A DNA stretch of 36,443 nt from an uncultured Eubacteriales bacterium (GCA_900317035.1 ONFC01000004.1:1-36443), one strand, 5' to 3'; shown: positions 1 to 8,724, counted from the stretch's first letter. Program-made: numbers and translations. The notes: generated by a model not told the origin, from the letters alone.

Positions 1-59
1 CTCGCTCGAGACTGCTTCGTGGAAATATTCTGGAAAAAACTGGAAATCCGGCGTAATGG

Positions 60-99
60 AAAGGGGCGGCTCGCATTGAGTCGCCCCTTTGGCTTTTTT
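60..99 (+). terminator. Intrinsic terminator of a gene left of the window
   Basis: A 9-bp perfect stem (AAAGGGGCG at 60-68 with CGCCCCTTT at 82-90) and a 13-nt loop are followed by a run of six T at 94-99. The T-run is on the plus strand, so it should end transcription coming from a plus-strand gene outside the window, facing the minus-strand ABC operon. The first 182 bases hold no gene that I can support. Confidence 0.75.
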
Positions 100-182
100 C
101 GCTATGGATGATTCTTTGTGAAAAGCACTCGTATCTGCTTCTCCCAGTGCCCCGGAGAGCCCGGGAGCTGTCTGGCAGCGTC

Positions 183-2543
183 TTACTCTGCTACCAGCAT
201 CTGGTACGGTTCCACCTTCTTGATTCGGCGTGCCTGAAGGACAGCGAAGAGGAAGGAGATGAGGATCATGGCGGCACCGATCACGACGAGACCAGGGATC
301 GGGATATCGAAGGTGCACTTCATGAGGCCGAAGCTGATCATGATGAACTGCATGTAGGGATTCGCGACGAAGTAAGACACTACAGAGAACAGGATGACCG
401 AAAGGATAATGGTCGGCATGAAGGAGCCTGCCGTCTGAAGGATCAGGGACTTCGATGTGTAACCGATGGCCTTGTAGATACCGTAGTCTTTTCTCTTGCT
501 GAAGACCAGAGAGCGGATCAGCAGGAAGAGTACCAGGAGAATCACCAGTGCAGAGATCAGACACATCATCACGAGCATCAGGGTCGAGATTCCCTTGAAG
601 GTGATCATAGACGCTTCGATGGACTTCACCATATTCATTCGGACTACCATTTTCTCACCGAACTTTTCTTCACAGGCATCCAGGATCGGATCGATCTGCT
701 CATCGGTTTCGGTATCAAAGAGGAAACTCGTGGGCATCGATTCCAGATCAAGGATATGCGCTGCTGCCGCTTCCGACATAATGGCTTCATGACCGTCGTT
801 ATTCAGGCTCTGGATGAATCCTGTGATCAGGTAGGTATACTCTCTGCCGCCCAGATTGAGAGTGATCTCATCACCGATCTTATAACCGTTCTGTTTGGCG
901 AATTTACCGCTGACATTGACCTCGTTTTCGTGTGAGGGAAGTCTTCCCTTGTAGCAGACATCCTTATTGGCCTTCTGCGTCGGATCCACATATACCATCA
1001 GGTACAGAGAATCTTCCTGTCCGACATAAATCGAATCCTCACGGTATCTGCGGATGTTTTCGACGCCTTCCTGAGAGGAAAGGAACTCATATCCTTCTTC
1101 CCAGGTATCCTTGTCAAAAGTGACAACACCATCACAGATTTCCGGGACCATCAGACTGAGGTTCGGTTTCCTGTTAAAGTTCTCGAACATCAGAAGTGCA
1201 ATGACACAAATGAATACCATAAATCCGGTAACAAAGAATGTGATAATGTTCTGTCTCTTATTGTGCAGCATCGTCTTCATGGAGAGGCTGGCATCCAGGC
1301 CGAAAACGGACTTGTCGAGCTTGAAGTGGTTGGTTTTGAAGTTATGGCTCTCCACACCTTCACGAAGAGCAACGATCGGCTCGATTTTCTTGATCTTACG
1401 AAGTGCAAAAAGTGTAACCAGCACAGTAAGAAGTACGACGGTAGAAAAGGCTACGATGGTTGCGATCAGGCTGAAAGAAACACTGTAAGGGACACCCATC
1501 TGCGCAATGACCAGAGAAGAGATCGACGGAGCCAGCAGGTAAGAAACGGCGATACCGATAACGGAAGCGATCAGAGCCAGAGTCAGGAACATCATCAGGA
1601 CAGAACTCTTGATGTTGCGGCTGGTGTAGCCGATGGCCTTCAGAGCACCGATGGTCTTCATGTTTTCCTTGACATAGTTGCCGATGCTGTTGACGATCAT
1701 GAGAATGATGACAATGACGACAAGCATGGTTACGGCGAGAAAAGAACCCGCAATGATCAGCGACATAAATGTACGGGAGCCGAGGTACATGGAGACCGGC
1801 TGCAGCGAAACATTTGCCAGAGCATCATCTGTCTTCAGCTGATTGAGGACGCGGATACGGAACTGTCCCATTTTGACATCGTCCTTGAGTTCAAATACGA
1901 CGAAAGAAGATTCACCGGCATCGCCGATCTTGGAATACATTTTTTCATATACTTCATCAGAGACACAGATCTCGTAAAGTCCGCTGTTATTGCATCCGCC
2001 ATATACGGTGTTGAGAAATCCCTTGACTTTCAGGTCATAGTTTTCACCGGAGATAGAGATGTGATAGTCATCTCCTACGTGCATTCCACCCGAAGTCTTA
2101 AACTGATACGGAAGGTAGATATAATCACCGGTGATGGAGGCATCTTCTTCGGCGATCTCGGTACGCGCCATTGTCTTTTTCATCATGGATTCCATCCGGC
2201 AGACCTTTACGGAATTATCCATCTCGGAAGATCCGAACGGAAGAGGTAAAAGAGAATAATACAGTGCTTTTTCCAGCTCGTATTTTTCTGCTCCCTGAAG
2301 GAGATCTGAAAGATAAGAATCATCAACATTGAGTGTTTCACTTGAGACGTACATCATTCCGTCTCCGCCATCGAGGCGCTCCGCTTCTTTGGCTGCGGTC
2401 GGATAGGTATCGGTAAAGAGGATCATAGCCAGAGACATGAGCATCGAAGCCAGGAGCATCAGACAGAAGATACCGATAGAGCTTCCCTTATTCTTACGAA
2501 AGTGGGATTTCGCGAGCATTTTTTCTTTTGTCATGGTTACCAC
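183..2543 (-). CDS. FtsX/MacB-type ABC transporter permease
   Basis: A 786-residue membrane subunit of an ABC exporter. The sequence shows a duplicated FtsX plan: a first transmembrane helix near residues 25-50, a large extracytoplasmic domain to about 260, three helices at about 265-385, then a second unit with a helix near 430-450, another extracytoplasmic domain to about 650, and three helices to the C terminus. Both halves carry the cytoplasmic-loop pattern G-A-L-K-A-I-G-Y-T-S / Y-G-I-Y-K-A-I-G-Y-T-S typical of FtsX domains. It overlaps the ATPase gene by 7 bp (2537-2543), so the two are translationally coupled. With the adjoining kinase and regulator it resembles systems that export or sense antimicrobial peptides or lipids, although BceB proteins are shorter and have a different helix count. 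The substrate is unknown. Confidence 0.93.
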   Translation of the reverse strand: MVTMTKEKMLAKSHFRKNKGSSIGIFCLMLLASMLMSLAMILFTDTYPTAAKEAERLDGGDGMMYVSSETLNVDDSYLSDLLQGAEKYELEKALYYSLLPLPFGSSEMDNSVKVCRMESMMKKTMARTEIAEEDASITGDYIYLPYQFKTSGGMHVGDDYHISISGENYDLKVKGFLNTVYGGCNNSGLYEICVSDEVYEKMYSKIGDAGESSFVVFELKDDVKMGQFRIRVLNQLKTDDALANVSLQPVSMYLGSRTFMSLIIAGSFLAVTMLVVIVIILMIVNSIGNYVKENMKTIGALKAIGYTSRNIKSSVLMMFLTLALIASVIGIAVSYLLAPSISSLVIAQMGVPYSVSFSLIATIVAFSTVVLLTVLVTLFALRKIKKIEPIVALREGVESHNFKTNHFKLDKSVFGLDASLSMKTMLHNKRQNIITFFVTGFMVFICVIALLMFENFNRKPNLSLMVPEICDGVVTFDKDTWEEGYEFLSSQEGVENIRRYREDSIYVGQEDSLYLMVYVDPTQKANKDVCYKGRLPSHENEVNVSGKFAKQNGYKIGDEITLNLGGREYTYLITGFIQSLNNDGHEAIMSEAAAAHILDLESMPTSFLFDTETDEQIDPILDACEEKFGEKMVVRMNMVKSIEASMITFKGISTLMLVMMCLISALVILLVLFLLIRSLVFSKRKDYGIYKAIGYTSKSLILQTAGSFMPTIILSVILFSVVSYFVANPYMQFIMISFGLMKCTFDIPIPGLVVIGAAMILISFLFAVLQARRIKKVEPYQMLVAE

Positions 2544-3292
2544 CCCATTCCGCCTAAGAAGTCACGAAGCTTCAGGTGACGCTCCTTGTCGCCGGAAACA
2601 TACTTCCCGAGGTCACATTCACCTGCGATCTCACCGTCTTTGACGTAGAGGATGCGGTTGCCGCGACGGGCGGATGTGATATCGTGGGTAACCATTACGA
2701 TGGACTGTCCATTATCATTTGCTTTTGTAAGAACGTCGAGGACATCCTTACCTGTTGTCGAGTTAAGAGCACCTGTAGGCTCATCGGCGAACACGAGCTT
2801 CGGTTCGTTGATCAGAGCTCTTGCGATACCGACACGCTGGGCTTCACCGCCACTGAGCTGTGTCGGGAATTTGTTCCAGAGATTCTCATCGATATCGACA
2901 GACTTAAGAACTTCTCTTGTTTTAGCGCCTGCAGCCTTCTTATTCTTCTCAACAAGAAGTGCTGCAGCCAGAACGTTATCGAGAACGCTCATGGAATCTA
3001 CGAGGTAAGTCTGCTGGAAGACAAATCCGCAGTTCTTTCTTCTGAAAAGAGCGAGCTCATCCGGTGTTCCCTTTGTGATGTTCTTTCCTGCGAAAGTAAC
3101 ATCGCCGAGTGTCGGCTTGTCCATGCCGGACAGGGCATAAAGAAGAGTGGATTTACCGGCGCCGCTGGCACCCATGATTACGGTAAAATCACCTTCATAG
3201 ATCGAAAGATCGATGTTGCGAAGCACGTGCTGCTGTACGCCTCCGTTAGAAAATGTCTTGCAAAGTTTCTGTGTTTTGATTATCTCATTCAT
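2537..3292 (-). CDS. ABC transporter ATP-binding protein (MacB/LolD-like)
   Basis: A 251-residue ATPase that should drive the adjoining FtsX-type permease. Visible motifs, in order: Walker A GASGAGKST, Q-loop FVFQQTYLVDSMSVLDNV, ABC signature LSGGEAQR, Walker B KLVFADEPTGALNS and H-loop VMVTHD. The P-T-G-A-L-N run after Walker B is characteristic of the MacB/LolD/BceA class. The start at 3292 has a strong AGGAGG-type site (TAAGGAGGCGAG on the coding strand) at normal spacing. The upstream gap of 107 bases to the kinase gene contains its own promoter and a phased repeat set (see 3335-3372), so the transporter is probably induced by the adjacent response regulator rather than only by read-through. 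Confidence 0.95.
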   Translation of the reverse strand: MNEIIKTQKLCKTFSNGGVQQHVLRNIDLSIYEGDFTVIMGASGAGKSTLLYALSGMDKPTLGDVTFAGKNITKGTPDELALFRRKNCGFVFQQTYLVDSMSVLDNVLAAALLVEKNKKAAGAKTREVLKSVDIDENLWNKFPTQLSGGEAQRVGIARALINEPKLVFADEPTGALNSTTGKDVLDVLTKANDNGQSIVMVTHDITSARRGNRILYVKDGEIAGECDLGKYVSGDKERHLKLRDFLGGMGW

Positions 3293-3318
3293 AGCGTTTC
3301 TCGCCTCCTTATGGCACT

Positions 3319-3372
3319 ATCATACTTTTTCAAGTCTTAACTGCCTTTAAGGAACTCTTAAATCTTTCTTAA
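3319..3372 (-). promoter_or_regulatory. ABC-operon promoter with four phased TTAAGA-like repeats
   Basis: On the minus strand, read towards the ATPase gene, four direct repeats lie one helical turn apart: TTAAGA (3367-3372), TTAAGA (3356-3361), TTAAAG (3345-3350) and TTAAGA (3335-3340), with steps of 11, 11 and 10 bp. A -10-like TATGAT follows at 3319-3324, with no good -35 box. Tandem hexamers phased at 10-11 bp are the usual target of dimeric OmpR/PhoB-type regulators, and such a regulator is encoded two genes upstream. That it binds here is inference. Confidence 0.6.
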
Positions 3373-3399
3373 TTCTCGAAAAGCACTGAAACGTCGGCA

Positions 3400-4650
3400 T
3401 CAGATCGTGCGGATCAGGAACAGCACCTGAAGTCCCGGCTCTTCGTTCGTGATCAATATGTCGCCATCCATCTCCTTCAGAAAGTAGGATGCCAGATACA
3501 GACCGATGCCGGCGCCGTCCTTGCCTTCGCTGTTTTTACCGCGCTTATACTTTTCTTTTAATACGGCAACTTCCTCGTCGGTAACGCCGGGACCGAAGTC
3601 ACGGATTGAAACTTTCAGATATTCGCCCTCGAGCTTCACGTCGACCTTGATCTCTGTATCCGCATACTTATATGAATTAATAAATACATTATCGAAGGCC
3701 TGCTGCAGGCGGAGCTTGTCGGTGAAGACTTTGCATTCCGGGATCGTAAAATCACCGGCGCGCTTTAAGTAGTCGGCATGCAGGATCGCTTCGCGCACCG
3801 AGGAAGAGTCATTCTCTCTAGGACTGACGGCGATCTCCGTCGCTTCGTGGACGCTCGACTGGAAGAGGTTATCGACCAGCACGGTGAGCTCGTCGGCCTT
3901 AAAGTTGATGAGGTTGAACCGTTCTTTTACCTTCTCTTCTTTGGCCAGTTCATATCCGAATTCCGATGCCGACTTGATCGAGGCGACCGGAGTCTTAATG
4001 TCGTGCGAGAGCTTCGCGACCATTTCCTTTTTAGCGTCGTTGGCGGCTTTCTCCGCAGCATGGGACTTCTTGATCTCATCTCTCATGATATCGAATGCCT
4101 CGGTAAAAGCACCGAACGTGTGCTTCTTATCCATCGGCAGAGGAATGTCGAGGTTTCCGCCTGCGACGCGCTCGGCAAATCCGGACAGCTCGTCAAACGG
4201 TTTCACGATCGTCTTTTTCAGATAGATCACATATGCGATGATGATCACTGCCTGTACGGCGGAGATGACAAGGATCGTGACGGCGATCGCCCGCTGGTTC
4301 TTCTCGATCCGATCCTGTGTGTCATTATGGAAAAGCACTTTGCCGACGACTTTATCTCCCTGCTTTACATCCAGGATCGTGTCGTTGTTTTTGACGGCCT
4401 CGTTGACACTGGTGGAGATATCGTCCGCATTCTTGTAAAGAAGTTTCCCGTCCGTGTCGATCAGGGAATAGTTGCGAGTCGTGAGATATTTATCGTTCTG
4501 GCCGAAGTTTTCTTCGATGACCTTGATGCAGTCGTTGATCGCGACGGTGTCCTGCTCAATATCCCTCGAACGGTACAGGAGAATACCGGCGATCACACCT
4601 TCGAGGACAAAGGTCAGAATGATGAGGACCAGGAAGCTCTTCTTTCTCAT
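3400..4650 (-). CDS. Membrane sensor histidine kinase with HAMP
   Basis: A 416-residue kinase. It has a transmembrane helix at about 6-27, an extracytoplasmic sensor of about 90 residues, a second helix at about 121-145, a HAMP linker to about 198, and a dimerisation/phosphoacceptor helix with KLSHDIKTP (His216). A HATPase domain follows, with N-box INSYKYAD, G1 box DFGPG and G2 box GAGIGLYLA. All catalytic boxes look intact. The start at 4650 has a GGAGG site seven bases upstream, and only 28 bases separate it from the response regulator stop. The kinase, regulator and FtsX-type transporter form one co-oriented cluster, so it should phosphorylate that regulator in response to the transporter's substrate or to envelope stress. 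Confidence 0.94.
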   Translation of the reverse strand: MRKKSFLVLIILTFVLEGVIAGILLYRSRDIEQDTVAINDCIKVIEENFGQNDKYLTTRNYSLIDTDGKLLYKNADDISTSVNEAVKNNDTILDVKQGDKVVGKVLFHNDTQDRIEKNQRAIAVTILVISAVQAVIIIAYVIYLKKTIVKPFDELSGFAERVAGGNLDIPLPMDKKHTFGAFTEAFDIMRDEIKKSHAAEKAANDAKKEMVAKLSHDIKTPVASIKSASEFGYELAKEEKVKERFNLINFKADELTVLVDNLFQSSVHEATEIAVSPRENDSSSVREAILHADYLKRAGDFTIPECKVFTDKLRLQQAFDNVFINSYKYADTEIKVDVKLEGEYLKVSIRDFGPGVTDEEVAVLKEKYKRGKNSEGKDGAGIGLYLASYFLKEMDGDILITNEEPGLQVLFLIRTI

Positions 4651-4678
4651 GCGTTATCCTCCATCACACAGCTGCGGC

Positions 4679-5374
4679 TCATCTGCCGGCTCCTGTGACG
4701 TATTTATATCCCTCTTTCCATACGGTCTGGATGCGCGAAGGATTCTTCGGATCTTCCTCGATCGCTTCTCTGAGTTTTCTGATGTGTACATTGAGCGTGC
4801 CGTCGGAAGTGAACTTATCTTTCCATACATTATCGAAAAGCTCTGCTTTCGTGATCAGGCGGTCCGGGTTCTCCACGAGATAGAGAAGAAGAGTGAACTC
4901 CATGCTGGTAAGCTTCTTCGGTTCGCCGCTGACAGTTACGGTCTTATTCTTCTTATCTACGGTAAGCAGGCCATCTTCAAAAACATCCGGCGATTCTTTT
5001 TCGGTGATAGACCCGAAACGGCGGAGCATGACCTTTACCTTGGCTAGCAGGACCCCGAGGGAATACGGCTTTTCGACATAGTCGTCGCCGCCGATATTGA
5101 GCGCGATGATCTTATCGTCATCAGTATTTCTCGCAGAAACGAAAAGGATCGGGATATTGAGAGTGGAACGGATATGCTTACACAGCTCGAATCCGGAACC
5201 ATCCCCGAGATTGATATCGAGAAGGATCAAAGAGGTGTCATTCTCTTCGAGAAAAGTGAGCGCCTCTGCCTTACTGTAAACGGCTTTGGTTTTGACTTCA
5301 AACATATTGAAGTACTCGCAGGTATTATCCGCGAGGACCTTTTCATCGTCGATGATCAGACAATCGTAGTGCAT
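4679..5374 (-). CDS. OmpR-family response regulator
   Basis: A 231-residue two-domain regulator. The receiver domain has the acidic pocket (IIDDE near residues 7-11), the phospho-acceptor D53 in LLDINLGDGSG, the switch Ser in FVSARN and the conserved lysine in DDYVEKPYS. A winged-helix DNA-binding domain follows (GEPKKLTSMEFTLLLYL, then DGTLNVHIRKLREAI and a C-terminal WKEGYKYV hairpin). The start at 5374 is chosen because AGGGGAG lies just upstream on the coding strand; a longer reading frame to 5485 has no such site and adds 37 residues that resemble no receiver domain. It probably acts on the phased TTAAGA repeats in front of the ABC genes. Confidence 0.95.
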   Translation of the reverse strand: MHYDCLIIDDEKVLADNTCEYFNMFEVKTKAVYSKAEALTFLEENDTSLILLDINLGDGSGFELCKHIRSTLNIPILFVSARNTDDDKIIALNIGGDDYVEKPYSLGVLLAKVKVMLRRFGSITEKESPDVFEDGLLTVDKKNKTVTVSGEPKKLTSMEFTLLLYLVENPDRLITKAELFDNVWKDKFTSDGTLNVHIRKLREAIEEDPKNPSRIQTVWKEGYKYVTGAGR

Positions 5375-5573
5375 GTGATCTCCCCTAATCAGACATGGAT
5401 TCAAGGGTATTTTACCACAATAGAAAAGCACTCCGCGAGATGAGGCCTCCCATGAGAATCTTCCTCTCGAAATAATTTTTTGCAACGCATCCGGATTTTC
5501 TGTCGTCTAATTTGCAGATCAGGTTTTGCAAAGCACGAAAAATAATTACTCGAAAAAAGTGAGGAATAAGAAA

Positions 5574-6890
5574 ATGAAGACGAAGAAAATCGTAGCCGGA
5601 TTAATGACCACATCGATCTTCTTATCAATGGGAACAGGATGTGCAAAGAAAACAAACGGAGGATCCGCTTTCGGATCAAATAATAAGAAGAGCAGCATCC
5701 CCGTGACATCAGTCAAAAGAGACAACGGACAGAAGGCGGTCTTCGAGCTCGCCACGGCAATGTCCGGAAAAGAGAGCATGTCCCAGGATGAACTGAATAT
5801 GGCATACTCGAAGTTTATCTTCGAGATGATGAAACGATGCGCACAGGATGCGAAGGGAGAGAATGTACTGATCTCTCCGGACTCAGTGCTTTTCGCGATG
5901 AATATGACTGCGGCGGGTGCGAATGGAAATACCCTGAGCCAGATGATGAATACGATGGTTCCGGGAGTAGACGAGCCGACTGCATTTGGTTTCGCGGTGA
6001 ATCACATGAATTCGCTGAAGAACGATAGCCTGAAGATCGCAAACTCGGTATGGATCAACCAGAATAAAGCTGACAGCGTATATGAGGATTTCCTGAAGTA
6101 CGTAAGGGAGAACTTCGGAGCTGAGGTCGGCACGCTGGAGTTTGGACAGGGCGCAGTCGAGACGATCAACAAGTGGGTCGAAGAGCAGACAGAGGACAGG
6201 ATCCATAATCTGCTCGAGCAGCTGACGGACAATGATCTGATGGTCCTGGTCAATGCCATCGCATTTGACGGCAAGTGGGAGACCTCTTATGCGGAAGACA
6301 GGGTGTATGAAGGCACCTTCCGTAACGGAAAAGGCGAAGAGCAGAAGGTCATGTACTTAAGCGGTGAAGAGACCACATACCTGAGCAATGGTAAGGCCAT
6401 TGGTTTCCTTAAGGATTACGATGACGGGAAGTTTACGTTTATGACGATCCTTCCGGAAGATGAGAATGTAGATATCAACGAGTTCATCGCTAACCTGACA
6501 CCGGAAGAATACTGGGAGTTCTGGAACAGTCAGGATGACTCCATGGAAGTATATACTGTCATGCCGGAGTTTAAGAGCGAATATGATATCCACCTGCCCG
6601 CGATCCTGAGCGACATGGGTATGAAGGATGCGTTCAGTGATACGGACGCAGATTTTTCAAACATGACGAAAAGGGATGTGTATATCTCGGATGTCATTCA
6701 TAAGACATATATCGAGGTAGACCGCAAGGGTACTAAAGCAGCGGCAGCTACCGCGGTCGTTATGACCGAGAAGTGCATCGCGGAGCCGGACCCGGCCAGA
6801 TACGTGACCTGCGACCGCCCGTACGCATATGCGATCGTTGATAAGGACACCGGTATCCCGGTATTCCTCGGCACGGTGGAGACAGTATAA
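5574..6890 (+). CDS. Lipoprotein serpin (serine protease inhibitor)
   Basis: A 438-residue serpin attached to the cell surface. The start at 5574 has GTGAGG upstream and gives a clean lipoprotein signal ending LSMGTGC, with the lipid-bearing cysteine at residue 24. The serpin fold shows in ISPDSVLFAMNMTAAGA, the LVNAIAFDGKWE shutter strand and the C-terminal DRPYAYAIVD strand. The hinge reads KGTKAAAATAVV: P15 Gly (residue 386), P14 Thr and P12-P9 all Ala. That is the small-residue pattern of inhibitory serpins, so the loop should be able to insert. Aligning the loop by length to alpha-1-antitrypsin puts Lys400 near P1, suggesting trypsin-like targets, but the loop is about five residues longer so P1 is uncertain. 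It is transcribed away from the two-component system. A second serpin lies at 33245. Confidence 0.94.
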   Translation: MKTKKIVAGLMTTSIFLSMGTGCAKKTNGGSAFGSNNKKSSIPVTSVKRDNGQKAVFELATAMSGKESMSQDELNMAYSKFIFEMMKRCAQDAKGENVLISPDSVLFAMNMTAAGANGNTLSQMMNTMVPGVDEPTAFGFAVNHMNSLKNDSLKIANSVWINQNKADSVYEDFLKYVRENFGAEVGTLEFGQGAVETINKWVEEQTEDRIHNLLEQLTDNDLMVLVNAIAFDGKWETSYAEDRVYEGTFRNGKGEEQKVMYLSGEETTYLSNGKAIGFLKDYDDGKFTFMTILPEDENVDINEFIANLTPEEYWEFWNSQDDSMEVYTVMPEFKSEYDIHLPAILSDMGMKDAFSDTDADFSNMTKRDVYISDVIHKTYIEVDRKGTKAAAATAVVMTEKCIAEPDPARYVTCDRPYAYAIVDKDTGIPVFLGTVETV

Positions 6891-6938
6891 GACCGGTGAG
6901 CAACTTGGACACGAAGACATCCGTACGTCTCCCGCCAC

Positions 6939-7013
6939 TCTAAATTTAGATGCCGGAAACAACGTGATATCAGGCCTTGAGCAGAAATGTCAGAAAATGA
7001 CATTTCTGCTCAA
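6939..7013 (+). terminator. Hairpin module copy A (terminator-like) after the serpin
   Basis: A 12-bp perfect palindrome TCTAAATTTAGA (6939-6950) precedes a 16-bp perfect stem: TTGAGCAGAAATGTCA (6977-6992) pairs with TGACATTTCTGCTCAA (6998-7013) around a GAAAA loop, followed by the T-rich GGTTTTCTC. It probably ends the serpin transcript. A third copy of the arm, in the right-hand orientation (TGACATTTTTGCTCAA, 7025-7040), overlaps the next promoter. The same module recurs near 8752 and 13778. Confidence 0.7.
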
Positions 7014-7023
7014 TGGTTTTCTC

Positions 7024-7053
7024 TTGACATTTTTGCTCAACTGGCCGTAAATG
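7024..7053 (+). promoter_or_regulatory. Candidate promoter of the HTH cassette
   Basis: A consensus -35 TTGACA (7024-7029) sits inside the third arm of hairpin module A. The -10 region (GTAAAT or TAAATG at about 7047-7053) is weak. The three hairpin modules A, B and C all end in TTGAC at the same place, so the promoter is part of the repeated unit. Confidence 0.5.
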
Positions 7054-7078
7054 GAAGAAAAGACTAAAGGAAACTGGC

Positions 7079-7540
7079 ATGACATCTTTAGGGGAGAATA
7101 TTCACTTTTACAGAATTCAACGTAATATATCACGGAAAGAATTAGCGGAAATAGTTCATGTTTCGCCAAAAACGATCGGAAGATGGGAGATAAACGAAAC
7201 TGTTCCATCGGAGGAGTTCATAGACATTCTTGCAGAGGCTCTTGGAGTTTCAAGAGAAAAGTTGTACACCCGGGAACAAGAGAGTGAAGAGCCGAAGGCG
7301 GAAGATGCATATTTATACGATACGATAGCAGACAGAGTCCAGCATGTGTCCTCTGAAATTGAAGATCTGGGAAGTTACAAATCTAAAGAGCAGGATGATC
7401 TTCTCGATAAGGAACTTCTAAAAATCAGGAAGAAGAAAAAAAGGATCATTATCATCTTTGTAGTAATAGCCATTGTGATGATCGCTGCTTATTATCTGGA
7501 TTGGTGTTTAAACTCTATTTACTCACCATTTAATAAATGA
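7079..7540 (+). CDS. Membrane-anchored XRE-family HTH protein 1
   Basis: A 153-residue protein with an N-terminal Cro/C1-type helix-turn-helix (about residues 5-60: NISRKELAEIVHVSPKTIGRWE), a charged linker and one transmembrane helix near the C terminus (about 121-143) ending in a short outside tail. The start has AAAGGA eight bases upstream. Its stop codon overlaps a possible ATG of the next gene (ATGA at 7537-7540). A DNA-binding domain tethered to the membrane suggests signal transfer from the envelope to the nucleoid without phosphorylation. The partner is likely the second HTH protein, the secreted protein at 8091, or both. I do not recognise a named family beyond XRE. Confidence 0.85.
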   Translation: MTSLGENIHFYRIQRNISRKELAEIVHVSPKTIGRWEINETVPSEEFIDILAEALGVSREKLYTREQESEEPKAEDAYLYDTIADRVQHVSSEIEDLGSYKSKEQDDLLDKELLKIRKKKKRIIIIFVVIAIVMIAAYYLDWCLNSIYSPFNK

Positions 7541-7557
7541 TTGTAAGGTTGAAGAAC

Positions 7558-8085
7558 ATGCTTGGAGAAGAAATCAAAAAGAACAGACAGATCTGTAGAA
7601 TGAGCCAGAAAGAACTGGCGAACCGTCTTGGAAAATCAAGACAGATGGTTTCCCGTTGGGAAACCGGCGATGCTACGCCCGATGAGAGCGAAATAGAAGA
7701 ACTAGCTCAAATCTTCGGAGTTTCTTCCGATGATCTGTGTCAGCCTAAGGAGGAGAAAGTGTTATCTTCCTCCAAAGAGGAGAAGGGCTTGTCGGATATT
7801 CATCAGACTATTCAAGAGGCTTCTCATAATATCCTTCGGGTTAAAATGAAGTTCCTTGATGACGAAGAAGAGAGATTGAGGAAGATAAAGCAGATTCAGA
7901 AGGAACGAAGATCTTTAAAGATTACTGTAATCGTTGGAGTTATTCTTCTGATTCTACTTGCAATGGGACTAATTCACAGGCGAAATACTCTTGGCCCCAA
8001 TGGAGGAATTGAAGGACCTGCCGTTCTGGATAATGAGACGGGGATCATAGTAAATGGAACGAAGAAGCCGCAATTAGGAGGATGA
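7558..8085 (+). CDS. Membrane-anchored XRE-family HTH protein 2
   Basis: A 175-residue paralogue of the preceding protein: an N-terminal helix-turn-helix (MSQKELANRLGKSRQMVSRWE), a linker of about 60 residues with a charged helical stretch (LDDEEERLRKIKQIQKE), a transmembrane helix (about 123-141) and an outside tail of about 30 residues. The start at 7558 is preferred because TAAGG lies ten bases upstream; an in-frame ATG at 7537 overlaps the previous stop and lacks its own site, so a coupled longer form is possible. Two different tethered HTH proteins in tandem suggest a heterodimer or two operators. Targets are unknown; autoregulation of this cassette is a reasonable guess. Confidence 0.84.
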   Translation: MLGEEIKKNRQICRMSQKELANRLGKSRQMVSRWETGDATPDESEIEELAQIFGVSSDDLCQPKEEKVLSSSKEEKGLSDIHQTIQEASHNILRVKMKFLDDEEERLRKIKQIQKERRSLKITVIVGVILLILLAMGLIHRRNTLGPNGGIEGPAVLDNETGIIVNGTKKPQLGG

Positions 8086-8090
8086 GACAA

Positions 8091-8690
8091 ATGACAAGAA
8101 AATCTGTTAGTAGAATGATAGGGTTATTAGTAGTTGTTATGACCCTTTGTGGAAATATGATTATGGTTCGAGCATCTGATGAGCAGCCTTTCAATTTGCT
8201 GGATTATTGTGAAACCCATGAGATTAGAACACAAACGGAGTTTAATGAGATATTGGTCACCTACTGTAATATCTCTGAAGAAGAGCTTGATCCTGACTTG
8301 GGCTGGGATTTTTTCAAGATTGATGTGGATCGCGAGATTGAAAGTGTCATCGTTATGAAAATGGACCGATTGATTGCATCGGGAGAGGTAACGACATCAA
8401 ACAGTGCAAGTAAGGAGTACTTCAATCAAAGTGGAAATAAGATTTTTACGATACGAGTAGAAGGTACTTTTATGTATACGATCGGGTGGTGCACTTGTAT
8501 AACATCTGATGGGTCGTTTACAAGAGGTTTTTTATCGTTTTGGAATAGTACTCCATCAATTACTAGCGGGAATACTTCTGCTACAAAATCGTATGCGAGG
8601 ATCAGTGGAACAGCCACTTATTTAAACCAGAGTAAAGATTACACGTTAACACTTACATGTAACAATACAGGAACTTTTGGATGCTATTAG
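8091..8690 (+). CDS. Small secreted protein of unknown function
   Basis: A 199-residue exported protein. The start at 8091 is chosen because AGGAGG (8076-8081) lies nine bases upstream; the ATG at 8082 directly abuts that site. A typical signal peptide (MTRKSVSRMIGLLVVVMTLC...) ends near VRA-S. The mature part starts with an acidic segment (about 35-110). A Thr/Ser-rich, probably beta-structured C-terminal half follows, with cysteines in WCTCI and in the final residues NNTGTFGCY. No catalytic motif is visible and I do not recognise the family. It is the last gene of a three-gene set after two membrane-tethered HTH proteins, so it may be their regulated product or extracellular ligand. Confidence 0.8.
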   Translation: MTRKSVSRMIGLLVVVMTLCGNMIMVRASDEQPFNLLDYCETHEIRTQTEFNEILVTYCNISEEELDPDLGWDFFKIDVDREIESVIVMKMDRLIASGEVTTSNSASKEYFNQSGNKIFTIRVEGTFMYTIGWCTCITSDGSFTRGFLSFWNSTPSITSGNTSATKSYARISGTATYLNQSKDYTLTLTCNNTGTFGCY

Positions 8691-8724
8691 GGCGGATTTT
8701 AGTTAAGCTGAAACTTTTCCGTTA

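Noticed and set aside
5375-5485. Longer N terminus for the response regulator
   Set aside because: The extra 37 codons have no ribosome binding site and precede a standard receiver-domain start that does have one.
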